64,000 nucleotides of DNA from Eulemur rufifrons (Eukaryota; Chordata; Mammalia; Primates; Lemuridae): NCBI RefSeq assembly GCF_041146395.1, contig NC_090984.1, forward strand, positions 82,037,114-82,101,113, written 5' to 3'. Positions within the stretch are counted from its first letter, which is position 1; the number at the start of each line of letters is the position of its first letter. Below are positions 41,291-58,745 of the stretch, piece by piece. The notes beneath the pieces are model-generated. The model saw only the letters and a program-made list of their open reading frames with translations. It was not told the DNA's origin and ran no database searches. A program made the position numbers and the translations under genes.

Positions 41291-42583
41291 CGAAGGCACT
41301 TCAAAAGGTTCATGGAAAATGTGTATTAAGAAAAAAACTATCCATGGATTTCCATTTGTTTTTTGGCACCCAAATAAACTCATACTAACTTGTTATAACA
41401 TGTCTGAATAGAATCTAGTTTGAGGCACTAAGGATAAGACACCAGTTTGAAAAGAGCTCCTATCAGAGCAACATGAATTCTGCTAAAATTGAAGCAAGAA
41501 CAAACATTAAATTTATGGTGAAGCTTGGATGGAAGAATGAGGAAATCACTGATGCTTTATGAAAATTTAGGGGGATACTACCCCAAAGAAATCAGCAGTT
41601 TACAAATGGATAACTTGCTTTAAGAATGGACAAAATGATGTTGAAGAGGAAGCCTGTAGCTGCAGACCATTCACATTGATTTGCAAGGAAAAACTTAATC
41701 TTGTTTGTGCCCTAATTGAAGAGGATGGGCGATTAACAGCAGAAATAATAGCCAGCACCATAGACATCTCAATTTGTTCAGCTTAGACAATTCTGACTGA
41801 AAAATTAAAGTTGAGCAAACTTTCCGCTGGATGGGCGCCAAAACCATTGCACTCACATCAGCTGAGGACAAGAGCAGAGCTTTCAATGGCAATTTTAAAC
41901 AAGTAGAATCAAGATTCTGAAGCATTTCTTTGAGGGATTCTAAAAGGCTATGGAACACGACTTTACCAGTAAGATCCTGAAGACAAATCACAATCGAAGC
42001 AATGGCTACTGAGAGGTGGAAGTGGTCCAGTCACAGCAAAAGTCAAGAGCAAAGGTCATGGCAACATTTTTTTGGAATGCTCAGGGCATTTTGCTTGTTG
42101 ACTTTTTGGAGGCCCAAAGAAAAATAACATCTGCTTATTATGAGAGTGTGTTGAGAAAGTTAGCCGAATCTTTAGCAGAAAAAATGCCCAGGAAATCTTC
42201 ACCAGAGGGTCCTTCTCCACCATGACAATGCTCCTGCTCATTCCTCTCATCAAACAAGGGCAATTTTGTGAGAGTTTCCATGGAATATCATTAGGCATCC
42301 ACTGTACAGTCTTGATTTGGCTCCACCTGACTTGTTTTTGTTTCCTAACCTTAAGAAATCTTTAAGGAGCACCCATTTTTCTTTAGTTAATAATGTAAAA
42401 AAGACTGCATTGACATGGTTAAATTCCCAAGACCCTTAAGTCTTTAGGGATGAACTAAATGGGTGGTATCATCACTTACAAAAGTGTCTTGACCTTGATG
42501 GAGCTGATGTTGAGAAATAAAGTTTATATTTTTAATTTCTATCTTTTAATTCCATTTTCCATAAACTTTTTGAAGTTCCCTTG
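41291..42583 (+). mobile_element. Hsmar2-like mariner with broken transposase
   Basis: A nearly full-length mariner of 1,293 bp. Terminal repeats are cgaaggcacttcaaaaggtt and, inverted on the right, caagggaacttcaaaaagtt. A TA precedes the left end; the right flank is CA, a likely decayed TA. The plus-strand transposase starts near 41473 (MNSAKIEARTNIKFMVKLGW) and continues through a helix-turn-helix segment and the CLELDGADVEK-like C-terminus near 42515, but is broken by several stops and frameshifts. The longest open piece, at 42016-42225, includes FWNAQGILLVDFLE and ITSAYYESVLRKLAE, the second catalytic-Asp region of irritans-type mariners. It is dead as an autonomous element. Confidence 0.93.
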
Positions 42584-42589
42584 CATAAC

Positions 42590-43850
<1,261 letters not shown>

Positions 43851-44044
43851 TTATTTATTTATTTTTTATTTCATCTTATGGGGGATACAGAATTTCAGGT
43901 TACATACGTTGCCCATGTACCGCCTGTCCCCCCAAGTCAAAGCTCCAGGCGTGTCCGTTCCCCAGATCATTAAATATTTATTAAATGAATGAGTGTGTTG
44001 TAGGTGGTACATTCTATGTGTAGCAAGCACAGTATCATATAACT

Positions 44045-44275
44045 TACTGGTTGAGAGCATGGGCCCTGGAGTTAGATTATTTGGGTTCATCCTCGCTCTA
44101 GTACTTGCCTGCTGTGTGACCTTGGGCAATTTACTTTACCTCTTTGTATTTCTGTTTCCTCACTTCTCAAATGGTAATAGTAAATATGCATAAGTAAGAT
44201 GAGGATTAAGTAAAATGATTCACTAAAAACGCTTAGGACATTGCCTGGAAAACAATAAGATTCAATATATGGCAA
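44045..44275 (+). repeat. MIR SINE
   Basis: Sense MIR: gagagcatgggccctggagt, gctgtgtgaccttgggcaat and tttcctcacttctcaaatgg. Ends next to the Tigger MITE. Confidence 0.8.
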
Positions 44276-44285
44276 CTTATTAAGT

Positions 44286-44584
44286 TCAGTTATCTTTGGG
44301 TATTCATGGGAGATTGGTTCCAGAATCCTCCAGAGATATTGAAATCCATGGACGGTCAAGTCCCTGATATAAAATGACATGGTATTTGCATACAACCTGC
44401 TACCGTATACTTTAAATGATCTTTACATTACATATAACATCTAATACAATGTAGATGCTATGTAAATAGTTGTTATATCTTTAAAATTTGTATTTTTATT
44501 GTTGTATTGTTTTTTTTTAAAAATTTCGATCTGTGGTTGGTTGAATCCACCCATGTGGAGCTGGTGGATATGTATGGTGACTGA
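44286..44584. mobile_element. Tigger-type MITE
   Basis: Left end tcagttatctttgggtattc and right end tggatatgtatggtgactga are imperfect inverted repeats. Interior tgacatggtatttgcatac and gttggttgaatccac match the MER group with a TATCCGTGGG-type terminus. Confidence 0.78.
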
Positions 44585-45434
44585 ATTTCTCAACCGTAAG
44601 AAGCTCTTGTTAGAGATTGTAAGATGCACCACTGACTTACTATTAGTTCTTTTGAAGAAAACCAAAGCCAAATACAACATTAAATGTACACAACTTTTAA
44701 AAACCTAACACACAATAGCATGCATTTCTCCCCCAAATACATGCTACTTTCCTCTTTGGACTAACAAACACAGCTGGGGGCTAAAATGCCTCTCTACGAA
44801 GTATGGCTATTGGCAGTTACATGTGCTGTGATGGTAACCCCTGCATGTGATCTGGACCTTGTTAGCATCTTTGTGATGCTATAGAATAATTTAAAGAACA
44901 CAGTGGGATTATGTGTGTTTTTCCATTTCCTTTTTGGCTATTTTCTTTGTATTGTTGCTGTTAATTGAATTATGAATAACTGGAAGAAAAGAGCTTTTCT
45001 GGGAGGTAGCTGGAAGCTTTTGACAGATTTGGACATCTGAATGATAGTCCTTCTTGTTCATTGGTCCCAACAACTTTTCCTAGATTTGAAAAATCTGTCA
45101 TCTGTTCCTAGCATCTTGGCAATTTTATTAACATATTATCCAGTGTATGACTATTATTTCAATTGTATATCATTCAGTTTATGATTATTTTGTGCATATA
45201 CAATATATTTTTTCTTTTCTATGCTGCATTATAATGGAATACTTTCAAAGACCTTTTAAGTGATAATTATGATGTGAATTTAAGTTTACCAGCTATCAAT
45301 GCAAATGCAAATAACAGAAGTAACAGACTGATGAAGTGATGTCCCCCATCTTTTCAGTTTTCCAAACTCGCAGGCATCACAACTGTTCTGAGTATATGCC
45401 ACCCACTTATTCCTCACATCTCGACTTTCATCCC

Positions 45435-45587
45435 TGAGTCCATGTTAGAATCACCTGGGGAACTTACAGAATTCCAGATTCTCAGGCTGCATCCCAGACC
45501 ATTTAAATTAGTCTAGCATCAGTATTTTAAAAGTTCCCCCAGATGATTTCAGGGTACAAGGGAGGTTGAGAACCACCCCTCTACCTG
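45435..45587 (+). mobile_element. MER5A-like hAT MITE
   Basis: Contains gaatcacctggggaacttac, gattctcaggctgcatccca and the end ggttgagaaccacccct, which follow the MER5A consensus. Left terminus degraded. Confidence 0.75.
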
Positions 45588-47046
45588 TGGCTGGTGAGTT
45601 TCTTTTGAGATATGTTGTAAGATGTGTCTGGACTTGAAACTTATTAAAGCATAAAAACAAAAATAAAAAAAAAAAACGCTTGCATCTGAGAAATAAGAAA
45701 ATATTGGATTATTGTTATTGTTATTATATTAGTCTAGCCCCAGGAAGATTCATGAAAAATGTCATATCAATCAGATCAATTTTGTGGGAGAACCAATGTT
45801 CCTTAGTTATTCTCTTTTTATAGTGTCTTTGAAAGTTTTTACTTGGAATGTACCCCAGTTATTATTAATTTTTTTTAGCTATTGCTAGACAACTGGCAAG
45901 ATGCTTAAGGATGAAGCCTGATGCCTGAGACCTCTGAGGAAAAATAAAGCGGAAAAAAAAAAAAAGGAAACAAAAGAAAAAGCACTATGTGTAATGCATG
46001 TGAATCTACTTGTCACCAAGTGTACCCCTGCATCCTGTTCTCTCTGAGGCCTCTGATTTGGCATCCCAATTCCCCCTGAACTCAGTGTTTCATCTGACCC
46101 CTTGGGATTCTCGCTTTCTCCATCTCAAGGCATGGAGGGCAGATGCTCAGATTCTCTTAACATCAAGGAAAAGTGTCCCTTTAGCTAGGATGATGGACAG
46201 CTAACTTACGCCCAGAATATGTGTTAATGTTTGGTCTGAATTGAAATCTTAAGGGCATGGAATTTGATAGTGGCATGGAGTTTTGGCTGGACCTCAGAAG
46301 TTTTTAAGACTGATTTCTCTCTCATAAGGATATTTGTACTTTTTCTGCTGGTATACCATATCTAAGCACGTCACTCTACCTAGATAAAGTTTGCATATTC
46401 TGCAAAGCCTGTTATTTCTACCAAAATGACAACAATAAAACCAACCTCTTGAGAAGCTGCAATTAACCTTTACCTGCTCATCATGTTAAGCCTGCCCAAC
46501 CAATAAGGCTGGAGACTTATTTCTTCACATCTGACAGCCACAATGCCCACCAAGCAATTAAGGGATATATTGAGATCACATGTGAAATCAGCATTACAGT
46601 AGGAACAATTAGGATCCTCATTTACTGCAGATGACTTGCTCATTATAAACTCATTAACTACTAGGTTGAAAACAGTCCAGAAACAGAGTGTAGAGTAGTT
46701 CATATTTAATACCTCCATCTTTCCTTAACAGTAGTTTGTTAAATGGCATCCGAACAATAAATCAAATTCAAGAAATCTTTCATACTGGAAGTGGGTTTAG
46801 ACAAGATAAAGATGGGTCCAGCTAATTAAAGAAGAAAACACATGACTATGATACATGGGCAGGGATAACAAAGGAGCATTTAAAATGTAGAATATAAGTT
46901 GGAGAAGAGTTTTAGAAAATTGAGAAGCCTATAGCATAAAATATTTAACAATGACTTAAGCTTCCTTGAGAAAGATCAGATGAATATTTGCATGCTCTTC
47001 TGTTTATTAAGTTTTTTTATTTATTTATTTTTAATAAATTAATTAA

Positions 47047-47345
47047 TTTTTTTGAGACAGGGTCTCTCTCTGTCTCCCAGGCTGGAGAATAATGGCACAA
47101 TCCTAGCTCACTGTAACCTTGAACTCCTGGGCTTCAAGTTGCCCTCCTGCCTCAGCCTCCTGAGTTGCTGGGACTACAGGCATATGCCACCATGCCCCAC
47201 TAATTTTTAAACCTTTTCATTAGAGACAGGGTCTTGCTATGTTGCTGAGACCCTGTCTGGTCTCAAACTCCTGGCCTCAAGCAATCTTCCTGCCTCAGCC
47301 TCCCAAAGTGCTAGGATTACAGGTGTGAGCTGCCAAGCCCTGCCA
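47047..47345 (-). repeat. Old AluJ-like element
   Basis: Antisense dimeric Alu, gagacagggtctctctctgt to gtgagctgccaagccctgc, lacking the lemur-type extra segment and strongly diverged. Confidence 0.88.
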
Positions 47346-47789
47346 GGTTTTTAATATCTTATGTTTAACACCTTAATATCTGGCATGTGATAAGATTAAG
47401 AATATAATTTTGTTTCCCAAATAACCAGTTTTTGAATACTATTTTTTTACCATTTTAAAATAATCTTCATTTCCTCCTTCGTGATTCTCTGTTCAGTATG
47501 TATTAAAATCTGTTTTTGAGTTATCCTGTAGTTGATCATAGTAGAACTATACTATTCTAATAAATGTTGCTTTTTAATTGATTTTAATGTGTCATACAAG
47601 TCAAATTACTGCTTTTTCTCAGACTTTCCTTACCTTTACTCTTCCATTAATTTTTGCAGGAGAATTTAACAAATATTTTGTCAGGTTCCAAAGAAAGGTA
47701 TTGTTTCCCAAGGAGAGGACAGTAAAAATCATTACTAATACTCAATTGGGATCTTGTTAATCATCAACAGATTGCACACAGATTAATAA

Positions 47790-47965
47790 TACCTAATACT
47801 TTGTAGTACTCATGTATGCCACTGTTTGAGGATTTTACATTCTATTATTTGATTTTACTGCTCAAAACTGTCTCACACATCTCCACTTCAGAGACGTAGA
47901 AACTGTGGGTGGCTTTTCAACACTTGCCCTGGGACACACAGCTGCCGCGCCTTAGAACCAGGACC
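47790..47965 (-). repeat. MIR SINE remnant
   Basis: Antisense MIR with ccacttcagagacgtagaaac and tgccctgggacacacagctg; the first part is decayed. Confidence 0.55.
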
Positions 47966-48519
47966 AGAGCTGAGGCAGTCAGGGCCAGCGCTGGGCTGTC
48001 AGTTACTGTGCTACTTTACTCTCAGGGTTGTCCCAGAGGCTACTTAACAATGAATACTTACCATCTAGCATGTCTTCAATCTTTATGGCACGAAGCACTT
48101 TAATTAATATATGCTTTCTCTCACTTTATGCTTCTTTTTGTGCAGAACATATACAAAAACAGACAGGAAGAGGAAGTAAATGAAAGCCCTACTATTTATT
48201 AAGGGAGAGTGTGGGGGGAGAGGAAGGTCAGAGTCAGGAGGTGGGATCCCAGGTCCTGGACACCCTGCCCTGCGCTTTGGGCTTTATCTCAGAGGACGTG
48301 GCTGTAGAAGCATCTGGACGGGTTTGGGGAAATAGGAACAGACTGTGGTGAGTAGTTTGGGGGAGGCTGCAGGCAGAGTCCTCATGAGACTCAGGGTCCT
48401 GTCTGACGTGGCCCCACAGTGACCTCGTTGCAGCACGGCCTTGGCACAGGGCTCCTGGTGGCCTCCATGCACTGTGCTCCTGTTCAGGAGAGCCTTCAGG
48501 TGTGTAATGGAAACCTTCT

Positions 48520-48704
48520 CTCTCTTTTTTTTTGTATTGAGAGATAATTCACATGCCATATCATTCACCTCTTGAAATATACATTTCAGTGGTTTTAGTA
48601 TATTCACAAATTATGCAGCCATCACCACTATCTTAATTCTGTAATGGAAATTTCATAAAATGTTGGTCATATTTTTCCCCAGATAAATGCCCCACATACA
48701 TATT
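48520..48704 (-). repeat. L1M fragment
   Basis: Plus strand shows ttcagtggttttagtatatt and gcagccatcaccactatc, signatures of antisense old L1M 3' sequence. Right border set by the Alu target-site duplication. Confidence 0.65.
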
Positions 48705-48719
48705 TCTGTAGCTTTTCTT

Positions 48720-49058
<339 letters not shown>

Positions 49059-49717
49059 TCTGTAGCTTTTCTTAGCACAGCTGTGGCAGAGACGGAGTAA
49101 ATCAAAAGGTCCTGACTGATGTTTCTGTACATTTAATTGGTGCTTCTGTTGTTCACTCATATTCAGTTCCCTAAATTCTGTGTTTATCCGAAAAGCTAGT
49201 TCTACAAATAAATGCAAGATTTAGGTAGCCTCAGTTATGCCTGATGTATTATAGCAGATCCAATCTTCCCTAAACAGCAGTCTCGGGGAAGTAGCTGGCG
49301 CATATATTTGAGGGATATATACAGGTGTCTTGAGTGTGTTCCCATAAATTATCAGGCAGTATGACCTGAGAACATATTTAATTAGGATAGTTCCCTTGAT
49401 TCATAATCAGAAATCCTGATTCAACAGCAAGCCCCCGTCTCTTATCAACAAGTTGAATAAATGGGCACAAGAGTAATGTCCACATTACATGCAGGAAAAA
49501 AAAAGGGATCTCATTTCCAGAAAGTAGGATGATTTCTTGCAAATCACTTAATCCCCCTCCTATGAGGAAATGCTGGGGATCAGAAGTTCCATTAACCTCA
49601 GTATCACAAGAAGGGTGGAAAATGGGTAATGTGTTCCATTAGGTAGTGAACAGAAGAGAAGAAAACTGGGAGAAGAGAGATGGGACCAACGGGGAAGAAG
49701 GAAAAACAAGAAGCATC

Positions 49718-49731
49718 CCAGTAGGGGGCAC
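49718..49731 (+). promoter_or_regulatory. CTCF core-motif match
   Basis: Ccagtagggggcac fits CCASYAGRKGGCRS at all 14 positions. It lies in apparently unique sequence about 0.9 kb beyond the TRIM9 poly(A) signal. Binding is not shown. Confidence 0.5.
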
Positions 49732-49869
49732 GGAGAGAGGAAGGTGCAGAAACTGGAACAGACAGAGAGCAGTGGCTGCTGCCAGCCAAGTGCTGCCCCC
49801 TCTGTGGGATGGCAACCCAGATCACAGACTTTTAGGTCAGGCTTTTCTTCTAATAAAAAACACAGTTTC

Positions 49870-50214
<345 letters not shown>

Positions 50215-50643
50215 AAAAAACACAGTTTCTTTTAAAAGGCTAATAATAATGTTAGGGAGATCAATAATGTGGTAATTATTTTAAAACAACTGTCTTGTTG
50301 AACCATTCAAAGAAATGTTAAAGGATCCAGGTTTGAAAAAGTGAAACTATATTTTCTAGTACATGTTTGTGGCTTAAATAAGGCCTCAATGCTTGGGGGC
50401 AGACCCTAAAGCATCTAAACTATGGAAATTTCACATCGAATTAGGGTTGAGGAGATAAGTAAAACCAGGAGACAGTGCCATGTTCCGAAGGAAACTCACG
50501 AAGACCACGGCTTGCAAAAGCTCATGGGCGACTTTCCAGTTACACTTTGCTGAAGAAATATTGCTCTGGCAAAGGTGAATTGTCGCCCCAAATAGGTAAT
50601 AACTAAAATTCTAAAGAGACATTTTGTTCGCTCATAAAAATCA

Positions 50644-50649
50644 TTTATT
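50644..50649 (-). terminator. TRIM9: Probable TRIM9 poly(A) signal AATAAA
   Basis: Plus-strand tttatt within atcatttattggcac. It is the only canonical minus-strand AATAAA I found between the stop codon and this point. T-rich sequence (gatttttatg) follows. Cleavage would be near 50625. Confidence 0.6.
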
Positions 50650-51734
50650 GGCACACCCGAAATGACAATTTTTCTAGTACAGTAGCTGTATGCATCTATA
50701 ATTGCAATTCAGTGTAAACTACATGTTACAAGTCACTAGAAATCTAATTAGCAGGATGAATTTAATAAAGAACAAGAGTAACTGTGAGTCTACAGCGGCC
50801 CAGCCATCGAGTCTCATTGGAGAGTAAATCAAATATCAAACTGGTGTTGCCCTGCAACAGAGTTTGCCTGTAGCCAAGAAAAACCAAAATAGACATAAAC
50901 AGGATAGCACCCATTCAATAAATTAGGTACACCTAACTAGAAAAACTGATTGTAACTGATAGAAATAATCTAAATAAAGAACAAAAGTAAATCAATTAGC
51001 TATTTACATGTATTACTTTTTGCCAAAACTTTAATTTGTTAGCTTTCCCATCCTATCTCTTCTATGTGTTATTCTTGTTTTTTCATGGTCAATGTCTTGG
51101 CTCACTGGAAAATATTTAGACAACTAATAAGACCTTCTTTCCAGGTCCTACCTTTCCTAAAACTTCATGTCAAACTGAAGAATCTGAAGCGTAACTTCTG
51201 TAAGTCGATCTCTACATAGAAGCCATATGTGTTATTACTCTATCAGTCATGGTAATGACATACATGTCCATGTTTTCCCAACCATCATGTGGACCACTCC
51301 AGAAAGTCAGGCTGTGACTGGCAGCAGAGTGGATGGATTTTCCATTTGTAACAGGCACAGTCTATACGGAGATAAGCATGTTTATCCTGAGAATGTGGAC
51401 GCTGTGGACTGCAACTCACTATCCCCCGTTACCGAGAACGGGTCCTCTGACCTCTAACCGTGTGTTTTTAAGGCTTAGTATCATTGCAGCATTAACAAAT
51501 AAGAATGCTGACATGATTTCTACCAAAGAAGGGCTCTGTGATGTGGGCAGCAGGTTCCATAATTAAAGTAGCGCAGTTGAAAAGGCATTGAGTTGGTACA
51601 GTTCTGGTGCTATGGCCAGAATGTGTGGGTTTTTAGCATCATTCTATAATAGGAAACCTGAAAGATCTTGCAAAGAGCCTCTTTGACCCTTGCCTATTTC
51701 CTTTCTACTACCTATAACAATTTGTAATTATTTT

Positions 51735-51905
51735 CTTTTTGCTTCGTTCTCCTACTAGAATATAAACTCCAGAAGGGCAGAGACTATGCCTGTCTGTTCA
51801 CCACTGTTTCCCCACAGTGTCTAGAACACAGTGTTCTAGTGTCTAGAACAGTGCCTGGTCCTGGTAGGTTCTCAGCTAAAAGCTTGTATTAAATAAATGA
51901 ACCAA
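51735..51905 (+). repeat. L2 3' end within the TRIM9 3'UTR
   Basis: Shows tagaatataaactccagaag, gcagagactatgcctgtctg and agaacagtgcctggtcctgg, then taaataaatgaa. Antisense to TRIM9. A local duplication of gtgtctagaaca creates a palindrome (see findings). Confidence 0.72.
51823..51837. promoter_or_regulatory. Palindromic steroid-receptor element (GRE/ARE type)
   Basis: Agaacacagtgttct is a perfect AGAACAnnnTGTTCT palindrome, created by a short duplication in an L2 remnant. Function unknown. Confidence 0.4.
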
Positions 51906-52620
51906 ATCATTACGTCCCCTGGTTTGCCTATGTCTAGAGACTTTCGCATTTATACAGTGGCCAGGGTTTCTGGCTTGTCTGAATTATAGAACCATCCTAA
52001 TGATCCTACCCTGCCGTGAACCTGTGTAGCTGATAGTTTTGTGCTTCAGTGGTAGTAAAACTTCTCAATACTAGATTCACTCTGCCCACCTCCCAAAGAG
52101 TAGCTATGCAGAGCTGACACTGCATGGGAGGAACAGGGCAAGAACATTCTAGGAGGTGAGCTGCAAGCTCCAAGTTCAGCTCATTACCTCCTCCTATAAC
52201 TTTGCTGTTTGCCAGAAAGCTTAAGAAAAAAGTTAGCAAGAGAATTTTCTCTTGGCAGTGACAGTTCAGTAAGTCACCAATAACCTGATCAGAAAAGAAA
52301 CAAAAGATAAGTCACCTACATAAAAAATTAAGTTAAATAAAAGCAAAATCTGGGAGTGGGAAGGAAGTGACGTGGTGGGCGGTCTCGGTCCTCTGTTGGT
52401 TAGAATTGCTGGACGTGGAAGTGGACGCAGGCGTGACAGCAGAGGAGGGCTCGGAAGGAAAGGGGGCAAAGCTGTGGGTGTGACGACGGTAGAGGACCAG
52501 CTTTTCTCTCCTCCTCCGCCCTCTCTGCCAGCTCTGCCTCCCACCGCAGCTGGCTGAGCCCCTTGCTGGGGCTCCCAGGCGGAGGTAGGAACAGGCAGCT
52601 GGCACCTCCAGGGCACATCC

Positions 52621-52683
52621 TTAGGCTATTGACGCTCTGCTGGAGTAGAAGTCGGGGACTGGGAGCCCGGTGTGAAGCGTCAC
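52621..52683 (-). CDS. TRIM9: TRIM9 last coding segment with stop codon
   Basis: Final 63 coding bases of TRIM9, a RING-type E3 ubiquitin ligase of neurons that acts at synapses and in netrin-dependent axon branching (family knowledge). It reads leftwards from 52683 as VTLHTGLPVPDFYSSRASIA and then TAA. This is the exact C-terminus I know for TRIM9 and differs from the paralogue TRIM67. The acceptor is cgttccccag. The preceding exon ends in phase 0 at NVQ, so the join gives RNVQVTLHTG, the end of the SPRY domain. Confidence 0.97.
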   Translation of the reverse strand: MTLHTGLPVPDFYSSRASIA

Positions 52684-58269
<5,586 letters not shown>

Positions 58270-58293
58270 CTGCCAACAGCTTTTTAATGTCAA
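58270..58293 (-). CDS. TRIM9: TRIM9 24-nt microexon (VDIKKLLA)
   Basis: Minus-strand sequence TTGACATTAAAAAGCTGTTGGCAG lies between an acceptor (gaatgacaacag) and a donor (gtatggaat). Joined to the G left by the exon at 58.7 kb it reads VDIKKLLA and leaves a G that makes Val with the TG of the SPRY exon. Length 24 is a multiple of three, typical of neural microexons. Upstream on the same strand are ttctgcttcctgtctctctc and an atgcc, that is UGC-containing pyrimidine-rich sequence as used by SRRM4. Assignment rests on phase fit and on recalled TRIM9 long isoforms; RNA data were not available. Confidence 0.8.
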
Positions 58294-58703
58294 CTGTTGT
58301 CATTCCAAGTGAAAGGCATGGGGGAGAGAGACAGGAAGCAGAATTGACATGGATAAGAAAACATGTCTCTTGTGATAGACTAGTACTCAAAAGGGCTTCA
58401 TTTAAAATGCCACATACACTACAACAGTCGCTCTGACTTCTACCCTTACCCACATTTAGTGCTTATAAAGAGTGCTTTGCATTGGTGGATAGGAAAACTG
58501 GGGAAAAAGTAAGCTCTGAGGTATAACCTTAAAAGATACAGACGTTTCTATTTTTCTAAGAACTTGAGAAAGTGTTATAATGGGGTTAGAATGACAATTA
58601 GACAATTTTATTGACAGAAAATAAGCTGCTGCCATTTATTTTGTGAAGTAAATTGAGCATACCAATCACACAAAAAGATAACAATTACAACAGGTATACT
58701 TGC

Positions 58704-58745
58704 CTAATTGAGAGTAAGGTGCAGATTGTGTCTCAAAATTGCATC
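58704..58745 (-). CDS. TRIM9: TRIM9 42-nt cassette exon (GCNFETQSAPYSQL)
   Basis: A 42-bp exon after acceptor ctctttatag. The first two bases complete Gly with the G from the upstream exon, then CNFETQSAPYSQL, and a final G is carried on. Its donor is GCAAGT instead of GT, preceded by TTAG, which is the consensus for the rare GC-AG class. A weaker GT donor 12 bases downstream (after tatacct) would also keep frame, so the 3' end is not certain. Length is a multiple of three and the phase is compatible with skipping. Confidence 0.72.
   Translation of the reverse strand, partial: DAILRHNLHLTLN

Larger units (their letters stand above)
50625..52620 (-). other. TRIM9: TRIM9 3'UTR
   Basis: About 2 kb from the TAA at 52621 to just beyond the AATAAA at 50644-50649. 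The first 300 bases are GC-rich; the distal part (50.65-51.1 kb) is AT-rich unique sequence of the kind often conserved in neuronal 3'UTRs. An old L2 3' end lies inside at 51735-51905. ATTAAA variants at 50761-50766 and 51030-51035 could serve as alternative poly(A) signals. The 3' end is inferred. Confidence 0.75.
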
